A DNA stretch of 64,000 nt, taken from the NCBI GenBank assembly GCA_902776835.1, contig CACYRK010000005.1:1-64000 (forward strand). Reading direction: 5' to 3'. The notes beneath the pieces are model-generated. The model was not told the DNA's origin and ran no database searches. It saw only the letters and a program-made list of their open reading frames with translations. This DNA is from an uncultured Bacteroidales bacterium (GTDB lineage: Bacteria > Bacteroidota > Bacteroidia > Bacteroidales > Muribaculaceae). The position numbers and the translations under genes were made by a program. Positions 51,015 to 60,935 of this stretch are shown piece by piece (position 1 is the stretch's first letter; every line of letters begins with the position of its first letter).

Positions 51015-52571
51015 TTAACGTTTTCCTTTCATCAGTTCCACAAAGGGATTGAAATAATTCTCGCCCTTCATCGTCACGCCGGCAAGGCCCTTGCCGCCGT
51101 TCTTGGGGCGTTTCACATCGCCGAAGATGCCCTTCTCCAGTGCGGTGAACAGGCCTTCTTTGACGATTTCATCAAGCAACTTGATGGTGTTGTCGAGCAC
51201 CTCCTTGGCGCGGTTGCGGCAGATGCCGCCCTCCACAAACTCCATCTCCTCGCCTATGCTCTTCATGTTGTTGAAGATGTACTTGGCATTTTCAATCGAC
51301 AGGTAGCGGTCGCTCATAAACGGCGTGTGGATAGCCTCGGTGGGCATACCCAGCAACTGGATGCCCTGGTGAGTCCAGATGCCGACCATGTTGAACAGCG
51401 CGTCCTGAATGTGGCCACGGAAGATGTTACCGGTCATAAACTTCGTCGGCGGCATGTATTTCAGCGTGGCTTTGGGGAAGATCTCACGCGTCATCTGTGC
51501 CTGAGCCAACTCCAGCAGGAAGCCGTTCTCCAGCATCGGGTCCATCTCGAAGGCGTGACCCAGACCCATCTGCTCCTCGGGCAGGCCGGCCATCAGAGCC
51601 AGTTGCTCGTTAATCAGGTCCGAGGCCAGCACCGTGTGGGCGGCCTCCACAGCGTCGGCCGTGGTGAGGTAGTTGTCCTCGCCGGTGTTGATAATCACGC
51701 CGGCAAAGCCGTTGATGATGCGACTCATGTACTGGTCAACCAGCGTGCGCTGCATGTTTATGTCGCGGAACAGAATGCCGTAAAGTGCGTCGTTCAGCAT
51801 CACATCCAGGCCCTCAAAGGCTCCCATGATGGCAATCTCGGGCATACACAAGCCCGAGCAGTAGTTACACAGGCGGATGTAGCGGCCTTGCTCCTCGCCA
51901 ACCTCGTCAAGCGCCTTGCGCATGATGCGGAAGTTCTCCTGAGTGGCAAACGTGCCACCGAAGCCCTCGGTAGTGGCGCCATAGGGCACATAGTCCAGCA
52001 GACTCTGGCCCGTAGTGCGAATCACGGCAATCACGTCGGCTCCCTGGCGAGCACCCGCCTGGGCTTGCACGACGTCCTCATAGATGTTGCCGGTGGCAAC
52101 GATAATGTAGAGATAGGGTTTCGGACCCTCGCCGATCGTGTCGATATAATGCTCGCGGCGGGCGCGGCGAGCGCGGATGCGAGCCATGCTCTCGTCGATA
52201 ACGGGCTGAAGCGTCGCAGCGATGCGCTGCGGGTCGCGAGTCACCACCTTAGTGATGTCGAGCGAGCCCTTGGCAACCTCCTCGGCGATGGCCTGAGGCT
52301 GAAGCCCCGTCTGGATCATGGCGTTAGCGATGAAGAACAGGGCACCCTCGCTCAGCACGCCATTGTCCTTGAGTGTGTCGACTACAACGTTGGGCAGGGG
52401 CACCTGGTTGTCGTCGATACCGTCAATGCCCATCAGGCGGCACAGCGTACGCTCGACAGCCACCGTGGTGTACTGCTCGACAAAGGCTTGCACATCTTCG
52501 GCGATGTTCTTGGCCAAACCTCTGGCATACTCTACTTTAGTAAAATCTAAACCTAACTTGCTTTTTTGCAT
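51015..52571 (-). CDS. kamD: Lysine 5,6-aminomutase alpha subunit
   Basis: The 518-residue alpha subunit forms the TIM barrel that holds adenosylcobalamin and beta-lysine. It starts MQKSKLGLDFTKVEYARGLA. Marks include TRDPQRIAATLQPVIDESMA, YIIVATGNIYEDVVQAQAGA, RTTGQSLLDYVPYGATTEGF (PLP phosphate contacts), RYIRLCNYCSGLCMPEIAIM and LMAGLPEEQMGLGHAFEMDP. The length is normal for the family. It lies between kamC (13 bases) and kamE (19 bases), so subunits are made from one transcript. Confidence 0.96.
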   Translation of the reverse strand: MQKSKLGLDFTKVEYARGLAKNIAEDVQAFVEQYTTVAVERTLCRLMGIDGIDDNQVPLPNVVVDTLKDNGVLSEGALFFIANAMIQTGLQPQAIAEEVAKGSLDITKVVTRDPQRIAATLQPVIDESMARIRARRARREHYIDTIGEGPKPYLYIIVATGNIYEDVVQAQAGARQGADVIAVIRTTGQSLLDYVPYGATTEGFGGTFATQENFRIMRKALDEVGEEQGRYIRLCNYCSGLCMPEIAIMGAFEGLDVMLNDALYGILFRDINMQRTLVDQYMSRIINGFAGVIINTGEDNYLTTADAVEAAHTVLASDLINEQLALMAGLPEEQMGLGHAFEMDPMLENGFLLELAQAQMTREIFPKATLKYMPPTKFMTGNIFRGHIQDALFNMVGIWTHQGIQLLGMPTEAIHTPFMSDRYLSIENAKYIFNNMKSIGEEMEFVEGGICRNRAKEVLDNTIKLLDEIVKEGLFTALEKGIFGDVKRPKNGGKGLAGVTMKGENYFNPFVELMKGKR

Positions 52572-52584
52572 ATCTATATCAATA

Positions 52585-53955
52585 TTATATTATGTGTCTT
52601 TCAGGATTCTTGTCACGATTGCGCTCGAGCAACTGGCGGGCGCGGCCAATCCACTGCTGGTCGATGCCCAGGCTCTCGGCAATGTTCAGTGCCTCATGGG
52701 GCACCTCGCCGGCGGGGGCGTCGACGAGTTGATAGTTCATCTGGCCGTTTTCCAGGCCTTTCACGCGCAGGCAGTGCGCGCCGCGGGCGCTCACGTCGTA
52801 GTGCGTGGTCATCACCAGGCTCAACTGGCCGTTGCCAAGCACGTCGAGAAGGGCCTCAACGAGCGCGGTGCCCTCGGTGGGATTGGTGGTGCGAGCCGGC
52901 TCGTCGATGAGGGCCAGAAGGCGGCCGCCACGGCGCGAGGCCGCAATCACTGCGTCGATGTGCTTCATCTCGGCGGCAAACGACGACAACCCTTTCTCCA
53001 CCGACTGGTCGTCGCCGATGCAGAAGTGAACCTCGTCGCGAAGCGTGATGCTCGCAGCGGCGGCCGGTATGCCAAAGCCATATTGGAACAGGTATTGGCA
53101 CAGGGTGAGCGTCTTCAGCACCACGGTCTTGCCGCCCATGTTGGCGCCCGTGATTAGGGTGGGCGTGCTGCCAAACTCGATGTCGACGGGCTGGAACGTC
53201 TTGCGCACGCGCGCGAGCGCGTCAAGCACCTGCGGGTTGAACAGACCCTCGTAGCGCGTCACGTCGGTGGCGCTCAGCGTGGGGAAGCAAAGCCCCCAGC
53301 GTTGCATCTGCAGCGCCTTCGCCAGGAACACGTCGATGCGAGCCAGCGACGTCAGCGCCTGCTCGACGCTGGCGGTGAACGGCCGCAAATCACGGCTCAG
53401 GTCGGCGCGCACTTGCGCCTCGAGTTCGCTGGCTTGGGCCAGCAGAGCCTCCTGCTCGTCGGGGTTGGAGCGCATGGCTTTGCGCAGGTCTTTCAACTCC
53501 TCGCAGTAACTGTCATATATATAGAATGTGGCAATCTTCATCCCGTCAGGGTCGAGGATGGTGATTACCGGCGATAGGTCGGGGATGGCGACGACACCCT
53601 CCATGCCGTGGGCGAGCAGCAGTTTGGCCACGTCGGTCGACAGGATAGCCAGGTGCTTCACCTCGAATAGTTCGATGTCGTCGAGTATGGCACCGCCATG
53701 CAGATTCTTGATGGTGGTGCGTATATCTTTGAGTTTCTGCAACTTAAATTGCAGCGTGGTGATGTAGGTTTTGTCAACCTGCTGAACGAATGCGGCAAAC
53801 TTGCGCAGCACGGCATAAGCCGCCTCGACGTCCTCGGCCGTGGTCATCATCTCGGTCTCAAGGAGCCAACGGCGAGCGTAGCCCGACTGCAATTCCAGTT
53901 CATCGAGCATGTAGCGCAAGCCACAAGGCGATTCTATGACATTCTTCAGTTGCAT
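52585..53955 (-). CDS. kamC: MutS-like ATPase of the lysine operon (KamC)
   Basis: From the ATG at 53955, which overlaps kamB by 10 bases, the product has 456 residues; the longer frame only reads through kamB. It has a MutS core-like helical part (about 60-270) and a MutS-type ATPase domain: Walker A ITGANMGGKT followed by VVLKTLTLCQ (about 295), Walker B ALIDEPARTTNPTEG and the switch THYDVSARG. It lacks the MutS mismatch-recognition and connector domains. Genes like this stand next to the B12 aminomutase genes in lysine-fermenting bacteria and are named kamC. A helper role, such as exchange of damaged cobalamin, has been proposed but is not shown by the sequence. Confidence 0.85.
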   Translation of the reverse strand: MQLKNVIESPCGLRYMLDELELQSGYARRWLLETEMMTTAEDVEAAYAVLRKFAAFVQQVDKTYITTLQFKLQKLKDIRTTIKNLHGGAILDDIELFEVKHLAILSTDVAKLLLAHGMEGVVAIPDLSPVITILDPDGMKIATFYIYDSYCEELKDLRKAMRSNPDEQEALLAQASELEAQVRADLSRDLRPFTASVEQALTSLARIDVFLAKALQMQRWGLCFPTLSATDVTRYEGLFNPQVLDALARVRKTFQPVDIEFGSTPTLITGANMGGKTVVLKTLTLCQYLFQYGFGIPAAAASITLRDEVHFCIGDDQSVEKGLSSFAAEMKHIDAVIAASRRGGRLLALIDEPARTTNPTEGTALVEALLDVLGNGQLSLVMTTHYDVSARGAHCLRVKGLENGQMNYQLVDAPAGEVPHEALNIAESLGIDQQWIGRARQLLERNRDKNPERHII

Positions 53956-54965
53956 TGTTGCTCTTTTAGCAGGTCGTATACGGGAAGTTTGATAACTTCG
54001 GTAAGTTTCTCGCACAGCGTGTCGGAGTCGAGCCGGTAGCCGCTGGGCGAGGTGGGGTTGACGGTGACGGCAATCAGTTTGCTCTTTTGCAGCACTGTCA
54101 CGCGGCCGCCACCGCGCAGAAATTGTGTGAACAGCCGCTGGTCGACGAAAATCTTCGTGAAGTCGCGCACCACCAGTTCGCACTTGCGCAGGGTGGGGTG
54201 CTGGCGCACTTTCTCCAGCAGGCTGTCGACGAGGGCGCCGGCCACATATAGCGTGGCGCAGCGGTCCATGCCATCGAAGTGCAGTTGTTGCGACAGCGAG
54301 GTCGTGCCGTTGACCTCGTGCAACTCGCCGTCGATGTCGATGCTCCACACACCCTTCTCGAGCGGGGTGAGAGCCGTGAGGTTGGCCTCGCTGGTGAGTG
54401 GCAGGTTCACCAGGTCGACGACGTGCTTGGTCTTCTGAACCAATGTCGTCAGGTTGGCCGAGTAAGCAGCGCCGGTGGCCAGAATCATCGACTGGCTGAT
54501 GGCCGGTGACGCCGAACTGAGGCGCGACAGCGCTCCGTCGATAATCACCAGGTCGATGCCATGCTGCTGCGTGTGCGCTATCCAGCGGCGCAACCCGCTG
54601 CCCGACGACGGGCCCGACAGCAAAATCTTGCCCGGCGTCAGCGCGCGAGCGGTGACCACGCGGCCCAGCGAGGTGCTCTCGTCGCTCACATCGATGAGTT
54701 CCGACAGCAGTTTGCGTTGGCGGTAATGCATCTCCGACGTGCCGAAGTACATGCCCTCACGAAGCACGATCTCGGGCTTCTGCGTGCGCGTCACCTGGTC
54801 GACGCTCTCGCCGTCGATGCCTATCGATGTCACGGCAACGCGCTTGTGGGCCAGCGGCAGGCGCTCGAGCACATATTTCAGGCACTCGGTTTTGCCAGTG
54901 TTTTTCTCCAGCCCCACAATCGACAGGCTGCCGTAGTTCATTATGTCATCGATAATTTCTGCCAT
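53946..54965 (-). CDS. kamB: P-loop protein of the lysine operon (KamB)
   Basis: From the ATG at 54965 the product has 339 residues, beginning MAEIIDDIMNYGSLSIVGLE followed at once by KNTGKTECLK, a P-loop (GLEKNTGKT). Later stretches are VAVTSIGIDGESVDQVTRTQ, EMHYRQRKLLSELIDVSDES and PGKILLSGPSSGSGLRRWIA. The start 36 bases earlier lies in a hairpin and lacks support. kamB genes are known only from lysine-fermentation clusters beside kamC; no enzyme reaction is assigned. I infer that KamB and KamC form a pair that serves KamDE. Confidence 0.82.
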   Translation of the reverse strand: MAEIIDDIMNYGSLSIVGLEKNTGKTECLKYVLERLPLAHKRVAVTSIGIDGESVDQVTRTQKPEIVLREGMYFGTSEMHYRQRKLLSELIDVSDESTSLGRVVTARALTPGKILLSGPSSGSGLRRWIAHTQQHGIDLVIIDGALSRLSSASPAISQSMILATGAAYSANLTTLVQKTKHVVDLVNLPLTSEANLTALTPLEKGVWSIDIDGELHEVNGTTSLSQQLHFDGMDRCATLYVAGALVDSLLEKVRQHPTLRKCELVVRDFTKIFVDQRLFTQFLRGGGRVTVLQKSKLIAVTVNPTSPSGYRLDSDTLCEKLTEVIKLPVYDLLKEQQCN

Positions 54966-54988
54966 CCTCGCTGTTTGGCTGCCAGCCG

Positions 54989-55016
54989 GGCGAGGAAGCA
55001 TTGTCGCTCCCTCGCC
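54989..55016. repeat. Hairpin between kamA and kamB
   Basis: GGCGAGG pairs with CCTCGCC (54989-54995 with 55010-55016) in the 69-base gap between the genes. No T run follows, so it may affect mRNA processing or stability within the operon. Confidence 0.4.
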
Positions 55017-55034
55017 ATGCCAGCGGCTTATTTG

Positions 55035-56321
<1,287 letters not shown>

Positions 56322-56340
56322 ATCGTTTTTTTAGCGTTAA

Positions 56341-56372
56341 TGCCGCTGGGGAGTAGGAACACCCCAGCGGCA
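56341..56372. repeat. Perfect 11-base hairpin between kdd and kamA
   Basis: TGCCGCTGGGG pairs with CCCCAGCGGCA (56341-56351 with 56362-56372) around 10 bases, in the 59-base gap. There is no U run on the transcript side, so it is not a terminator; it could set the relative level of KamA. Confidence 0.55.
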
Positions 56373-56380
56373 ATGGTGTC

Positions 56381-57454
56381 TTATGCGTAGAGTTCCTCAA
56401 ATATCTTGCGGAGTTCAGGGCTTTCACGCAACTCCTGGAGCGTGAACTCGGCGTGGCCCTTGGTGTAGCCGTTGCCGATGATCATGTTCACGTCGGCTCC
56501 GATACCCTCGGCACCCAGTGCAGCCTTGGTGAAACTCGTGGCCATCGAGAAGAAGTACACGATACCGTCGTCCTTGGTGCAGAGCACAGCCGTCATCTCG
56601 CAGTCGGGCACATTCACGCAGTTGATGGTAACATCGGCCATCTTGCCATCGGTGAGACGGCTCACGAGTTCGTTCACCTCGACCGGGGTCATGCCGGCAA
56701 CGCTCTCTACCACGTCGCAGAAGCCCAGGTCTTTGATGCGCTGGGTCGAGCGCGGGCTGTTGGCCAGGCCAATCACCTTGCCAGTCACGCCTACGCGCTT
56801 CTTGGCCTCGTAGCAGCACAGCATGCCGCTCTTGCCACCTGCACCCAGGATAACCACGTTCTGGCCATATTGGCACAACTTGGCAGTCTGGGCGGGAGCG
56901 CCAGCAACGTCGAGGGCGCTCAGAGCCAACTTCTCGGGCATGTCATTGGGAATCTTGGCATAGATGCCGCTCTCGAACAGGATAGCCTTGCCCTTGATGT
57001 CGACCTGGTCGACGTCGGCCTTGATATTCAGAATCTCGTCGATGCGAAGCGGGGTCAGTGACAGCGACACCAGCGTGGCGATGCGGTCGCCCTCTTTCAG
57101 GTCGATTTTGCCCTTCAGAGCGTCGCCAATCTTCTCCACGGTACCCAGCAGCATGCCACCCGAGCCGGTGCGGCGGTTGCGGTGCTTGCCCTGGAGTTCC
57201 ACGTTTAAGAACATCTCTTTCTTGATCTCCTCCATCACCTCGGCTTCGTCGTCGGGGTTCTTCGCCTGGCTCTTGGCGTAGTTGTGGATATCGGTGAACG
57301 AGGCCGAGTCGATGTTCAGCGTCTGAACGTCGATCAGAATCTCGTTGTCGTAAATCTCGTCCATGTTGTTGTCGAGTTTGTTTGCCGGTTGGGGCAGGAC
57401 GCCCTTCGGTTCAATCACGCGGTGCGTGCCGAATCTGTTTCCATGTTTCTGCAT
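56381..57454 (-). CDS. kdd: L-erythro-3,5-diaminohexanoate dehydrogenase
   Basis: Kdd oxidises 3,5-diaminohexanoate to 5-amino-3-oxohexanoate with NAD+ and releases ammonia. The 357-residue protein matches the family: MQKHGNRFGTHRVIEPKGVL, a middle region with RRTGSGGMLLGTVEKIGDAL and a nucleotide-binding GQNVVILGAGGKSGMLCCYE (about 206-225). VNCVN-type TINCVNVPDCEMTAVLCTKD and MIIGNGYTKGHAEFTLQELR follow. It is encoded 68 bases after kce and ahead of kamA. Confidence 0.95.
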   Translation of the reverse strand: MQKHGNRFGTHRVIEPKGVLPQPANKLDNNMDEIYDNEILIDVQTLNIDSASFTDIHNYAKSQAKNPDDEAEVMEEIKKEMFLNVELQGKHRNRRTGSGGMLLGTVEKIGDALKGKIDLKEGDRIATLVSLSLTPLRIDEILNIKADVDQVDIKGKAILFESGIYAKIPNDMPEKLALSALDVAGAPAQTAKLCQYGQNVVILGAGGKSGMLCCYEAKKRVGVTGKVIGLANSPRSTQRIKDLGFCDVVESVAGMTPVEVNELVSRLTDGKMADVTINCVNVPDCEMTAVLCTKDDGIVYFFSMATSFTKAALGAEGIGADVNMIIGNGYTKGHAEFTLQELRESPELRKIFEELYA

Positions 57455-57522
57455 GTCGTTGAATGTGTTTTATTGGTTTATACTATTAATTGATTTTGTT
57501 GTTTGCTTTTTAGTGTAAGCCC

Positions 57523-58356
57523 TTATTTGCGGGGAGGCAGGCCCAGGATTTCGCGGGCCTCGTCGCTCGTGGCGATGGGGCGGCCCAGTTCCTTGGCGAT
57601 GCGCACAACCTTCTCCACCAGTTCGCCGTTGCTCTTGGCGAGCACGCCCTTCTCCAGGTACAGGTTGTCCTCGAAGCCCACGCGCACGTTGCCGCCCATG
57701 GCAATGGCTGCGGCGGCCATCGGGAAGGCGTGACGGCCTACGCCGGTCACCGTCCACGTCGAGCCGGCGGGGATGCCGTTGACCAGCCAGCACAGGTTGG
57801 CCACGGTAGCCGGGGTGCAGCCGGGAACGCCAAGCACAAAGTTGAACTGCATGGGAGCACCCGGTGCCTGGCCCTTGCGGGCCATGTTCAGGATGGTGTC
57901 GAGATGACCCATCTCAAAGCACTCATACTCCGGCTTGATGCCGCGCTCCATCATGCGCTTGCCGAAGGCACGCATTGTGGGCATCGTGTTGTCGAAAATC
58001 TCGTCGCCAAAGTTGCACGTGCCGCAGTCCAGCGTAGCCATCTCGGGAAGCGGGGTGGTGTCGGTCGACTGAAGGCGCTCGTCGGGAGTCATGCCCACGG
58101 CACCGCCCGTCGACGGAATCAAGATCACGTCGGGGCACACTTTCAATATTGCCTCTTCGCACTCCTGGAAGCGGGCACGGTCCTGGGTCGGCGTGCCGTC
58201 GTCCCAGCGGACGTGCAGGTGAACGATCGCCGCGCCGGCATCAACGGCCGACTTGGCTTCGCGTACTATCTCCTCGACCGTGTAAGGAACGTTGGGGTTC
58301 TGCTCCTTGGTCACCTCGGCGCCACAAATTGCGGCGGTAATGATCAGTTTATCCAT
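57523..58356 (-). CDS. kce: 3-keto-5-aminohexanoate cleavage enzyme
   Basis: Kce combines 5-amino-3-oxohexanoate with acetyl-CoA to give acetoacetate and 3-aminobutyryl-CoA. The 277-residue barrel protein starts MDKLIITAAICGAEVTKEQN. Zinc ligands are in IVHLHVRWDDGTPTQD (the HxH pair near 46-48), with IPSTGGAVGMTPDERLQS and TCNFGDEIFDNTMPTMRAFG as substrate-contact stretches and VRVGFEDNLYLEKGVLAKSN near the C terminus (Glu ligand in GFED). It lies between kal (4 bases) and kdd. Confidence 0.95.
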   Translation of the reverse strand: MDKLIITAAICGAEVTKEQNPNVPYTVEEIVREAKSAVDAGAAIVHLHVRWDDGTPTQDRARFQECEEAILKVCPDVILIPSTGGAVGMTPDERLQSTDTTPLPEMATLDCGTCNFGDEIFDNTMPTMRAFGKRMMERGIKPEYECFEMGHLDTILNMARKGQAPGAPMQFNFVLGVPGCTPATVANLCWLVNGIPAGSTWTVTGVGRHAFPMAAAAIAMGGNVRVGFEDNLYLEKGVLAKSNGELVEKVVRIAKELGRPIATSDEAREILGLPPRK

Positions 58357-58360
58357 ATCC

Positions 58361-58747
58361 TTATTTCCTTTGACAATCTTTGGGGGTTACACATGTGCCC
58401 GATGCGCGGCACACCACGATGGGCTCGTCGAGAATGTCGGCTGCCGACGGCGAGATGTCGGGACGCGACACGGCCACCTTGCGAGCCTCAAACTGCATGT
58501 GGCGCGACGTGTTGCCCTCGCGGTCAATCCAACCCTCAGCCTCGATGTAGTCGCCGGCATAGACCGGTGCCAGGAAGTCGACACTGTCGTAAGCGCGGAA
58601 CAGGCCCTCGTCGCCGTCGCGCATAATTAATAACTCGGTAGCCACGTCACCAAACAGGTGAACCATGTGTGCTCCATCAACCAGGTTGCCGCCGTAGTGG
58701 GCATCCTTTGCGCTCATGCGCAGTCTGATTTTTGTGCGATATTCCAT
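58361..58747 (-). CDS. kal: 3-aminobutyryl-CoA ammonia lyase
   Basis: Kal removes ammonia from 3-aminobutyryl-CoA to give crotonyl-CoA. The 128-residue hot-dog-fold protein starts [20 protein letters not shown], then [40 protein letters not shown] and the last strand [15 protein letters not shown]. The length and motifs fit the known enzymes. It lies between atoD (18 bases) and kce (4 bases). Confidence 0.93.
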   Translation of the reverse strand: MEYRTKIRLRMSAKDAHYGGNLVDGAHMVHLFGDVATELLIMRDGDEGLFRAYDSVDFLAPVYAGDYIEAEGWIDREGNTSRHMQFEARKVAVSRPDISPSAADILDEPIVVCRASGTCVTPKDCQRK

Positions 58748-58765
58748 ACTCTATAACCCTCAGTG

Positions 58766-59416
58766 TTATTGTTCAACATAGATGGCGTCAACATAGATGC
58801 CCGATGCGTGGACGCACTCCGGCTTGATCTCGCCTGTCTTCACCAACTTCTCGGCCTCGACGACGACATAGTCGGCTGCCGTGGCCATCAGCGGGTTGAA
58901 GTTGTTGGTGGTGCCCAGGAACACCATGTTGCCAAACTCGTCGACGATGTTGGCGCGCAGGAAGGCGATGTCGGCCTTCAGCGGCTTCTCCAGCAGGTAG
59001 TCCTTGCCGTCGACGTTGACGATCTCCTTGCCGTCGGCCATGATGGTGCCCAAGCCCGTCGGGGTCAGCACGCCGCCAAGGCCGGCGCCGTAAGCGCGGA
59101 TGCGCTCGGCAAGGGTGCCCTGAGGCACGTACTCGACGATGAGCGTGCCCTCGTTCTTCTGAAGTGCGGTCTGCTTGTTGGTGCCCGTGTGCGACACAAT
59201 GGCTTTCTTCACCTGATGGTTGCTCACCAGTTTGCCGTGGGCAACATCGTCATACGCCGTGTCATTGGCGATAATCGTCAGGTCCTTAACTCCTTTTGCT
59301 ACGATGGCGTCGATGATTTGAGTGGCGCTACCAACGCCCAGAAATCCGCCAAACATGATTGTCATGCCGTCGTGAACTTTCTCAACGGCTTGCTCAAGTG
59401 TGATTTGTTTATTCAT
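58766..59416 (-). CDS. atoD: CoA-transferase alpha subunit (first gene of the lysine operon)
   Basis: The 216-residue alpha subunit of the acetoacetate/butyrate CoA-transferase pairs with the subunit at 49498-50157. Marks are IMFGGFLGVGSATQIIDAIV, LVSNHQVKKAIVSHTGTNKQ, GTLIVEYVPQGTLAERIRAY and GVLTPTGLGTIMADGKEIVN. It is the first gene after the promoter at 59459-59466. The transferase moves CoA from butyryl-CoA to the acetoacetate made by Kce, releasing butyrate. The two subunit genes are normally adjacent. Confidence 0.92.
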   Translation of the reverse strand: MNKQITLEQAVEKVHDGMTIMFGGFLGVGSATQIIDAIVAKGVKDLTIIANDTAYDDVAHGKLVSNHQVKKAIVSHTGTNKQTALQKNEGTLIVEYVPQGTLAERIRAYGAGLGGVLTPTGLGTIMADGKEIVNVDGKDYLLEKPLKADIAFLRANIVDEFGNMVFLGTTNNFNPLMATAADYVVVEAEKLVKTGEIKPECVHASGIYVDAIYVEQ

Positions 59417-59458
59417 AATGTTATGTTTAGGTATATGTTGGTTTTCCTTTTAAGACTG

Positions 59459-59466
59459 CAAATATA
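59459..59466 (-). promoter_or_regulatory. Promoter -7 box for the lysine operon
   Basis: TATATTTG followed by C on the minus strand, 42 bases before the atoD start. No other clear promoter was found inside the operon. Confidence 0.6.
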
Positions 59467-59731
59467 GTGATTTTTACTGACTTTTACACCATATTTTAAG
59501 GAGTTTTTCTGAGAAAATCTCGCGCTTGTTTGTAACCCCTATTAATTCAGCACATTGCGATAAAAGAATATTGGGGCAAAAATTGCCCTGTCGTGGCATT
59601 TTTCTGCCCTTATTTAATGTTGCGCGCGCATGTGCGCGCACAACAAGTTGCCACATTCCCTTGCGCACACGCGCGCACACAAAACCGTAAATGAATATAA
59701 CAATCAACAAAACCATTTATTTATGCAAAAA

Positions 59732-59764
59732 GTGTGGTCAAAGGGACAGTCCCTTTGACCACAC
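59732..59764. repeat. GGGAC-family palindrome, copy 14 (perfect)
   Basis: GTGTGGTCAAAGGGAC - A - GTCCCTTTGACCACAC: 16-base perfect arms with a single central base. It is the most symmetrical copy in the window and has its own arm type (TGGTCAAA). Confidence 0.85.
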
Positions 59765-59889
59765 CTGCGGTGCGAATATTTTGGTTGTTAGGGTGTTATC
59801 TGTTAATTTTTTAAGCGCAAAAAATGCATAAATATGATTATTTTGCTGATAATTTGATGTTTTTTTGGACGTCGTCAATGGCCTCAGCG

Positions 59890-60789
59890 TTATTGCTCGC
59901 GAAATTCGCCCGGAGTGACGCCTGTGAGCCGCTTGAAGTACTTCGAGAAGAACGACGCGTTGGCAAAGTTCATCTCGTCGGCAATCTGCGCCACGGGCTT
60001 GTCGGTGTGGCGCAACTCAGCCTTGATGCGCGTAATCAGGGCGCGGTCAATCCACTCCTTGGCCGTCGTGCCGCTGGCCTGGCGCACCACGGTGCTCAGG
60101 TATGAGTCGGTGAGGCACATCTTGCTGGCGTAGAAGCCCATGCGGTGCTCGCACGTGGCATGCTGGTTCACGAGGTAGATAAAGCGGTCGAAGATGGTCT
60201 GCTCGCGCGACAGCGTGTCGCGGTGGTTGTCGGCATACTCGCCGTACACGCTGTCGTAGTGGTGCATCTGCGCCGCTATCAGGTTGGCCACCACGGCCTT
60301 GTTGTAATTCTCCTGATGCACAACGTGCCACATGGTGTCGAGGATGTGGCGAGCAGTGGCAATCTGGCTCGGCGTGGCTGGCACAGTGAAGTCGCGGGCG
60401 CGGCCGTTGAAGGTGGAGGGCTTCTGGCCCGACGCGAAGGGCAATGGGAAGTCGGTGGGGATGCCGAAGCCGTAAATCTCAAAGTCGTCGCTGAAGCCGA
60501 TGGGGTTGATGACCGACCCGGGGCCGATAAACACCAGCATGCCGGCGCTTAAATGCCGCTCCACAAGGTTCAGCGTCACGTGTGCCTCGCCGTTGGCCAC
60601 AAAGCCCATGCGGTAGTCGTCGGTGCTGAACGGGGGCTGCTGCTGGATCATGACTTTAAACAGGTCGGGTGCCCCATGGATGATTGCCAACTGGTTGTCG
60701 ATGTAGATGCGCTCTTTCAGCAGTTCGGGATGCGGGGTGAAGATGTCGCGCATCACCTTCAGACTGATAAGTTTCGGTTGCCGTCTCAT
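59890..60789 (-). CDS. AraC-family transcriptional regulator
   Basis: This 299-residue protein has an N-terminal ligand or dimer domain (about 1-170, IDNQLAIIHGAPDLFKVMIQ) and a C-terminal AraC DNA-binding domain with two helix-turn-helix units (SKMCLTDSYLSTVVRQASGT; VAQIADEMNFANASFFSKYF and KRLTGVTPGEFREQ). It has its own promoter. It lies upstream of the lysine operon on the same strand, with about 470 bases between, and divergent from the TolC efflux operon. Either could be its target; AraC genes divergent from efflux operons are common in Bacteroidales, which slightly favours the efflux side. Confidence 0.92.
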   Translation of the reverse strand: MRRQPKLISLKVMRDIFTPHPELLKERIYIDNQLAIIHGAPDLFKVMIQQQPPFSTDDYRMGFVANGEAHVTLNLVERHLSAGMLVFIGPGSVINPIGFSDDFEIYGFGIPTDFPLPFASGQKPSTFNGRARDFTVPATPSQIATARHILDTMWHVVHQENYNKAVVANLIAAQMHHYDSVYGEYADNHRDTLSREQTIFDRFIYLVNQHATCEHRMGFYASKMCLTDSYLSTVVRQASGTTAKEWIDRALITRIKAELRHTDKPVAQIADEMNFANASFFSKYFKRLTGVTPGEFREQ

Positions 60790-60815
60790 TTGCTCAATCT
60801 TTTAAAAATCCAATG

Positions 60816-60823
60816 CAAAGATA
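60816..60823 (-). promoter_or_regulatory. Promoter -7 box for the AraC gene
   Basis: TATCTTTG on the minus strand, 27 bases before the start at 60789. Confidence 0.6.
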
Positions 60824-60920
60824 ATCATTTTTGCGCTTTCAGTAGTATATTTTTTGACAAATCTAATAAAAAGAACATAATGCCCCAAGTAAGGATAACA
60901 ATCGGCCTCAAAATCGGTAA

Positions 60921-60928
60921 TAACTTTG
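60921..60928 (+). promoter_or_regulatory. Promoter -7 box for the efflux operon
   Basis: TAACTTTG followed by C, 113 bases before the tolC-like start; the leader carries the inverted repeat at 60940-61016. Confidence 0.55.
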
Positions 60929-60935
60929 CGGCATC

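Larger units (their letters stand above)
59417..59889. other. Intergenic region upstream of the lysine operon
   Basis: It contains the operon promoter (59459-59466), a G/C-alternating near-palindrome (TTGCGCGCGCATGTGCGCGC, 59621-59640) with a related GCGCGCAC run at 59669-59678, and a perfect GGGAC-family palindrome (59732-59764). The open frame across 59474-59716 has no family match or ribosome binding site and is not called. Confidence 0.55.

Noticed and set aside
53956..54348. An N-terminal extension of KamC
   Set aside because: It reads the kamB gene in another frame (Arg-rich) and has no family match; the ATG at 53955 starts the conserved part.
59417..59458. A lysine or cobalamin riboswitch ahead of the lysine operon
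   Set aside because: The leader from the promoter to atoD is only about 40 bases, far too short for either class, and shows no B12-box-like sequence.
59474..59716. An 80-residue open frame between the lysine operon and the AraC gene
   Set aside because: No ribosome binding site, an odd composition driven by the GCGCGC-rich palindrome, no family look, and it overlaps the operon promoter.
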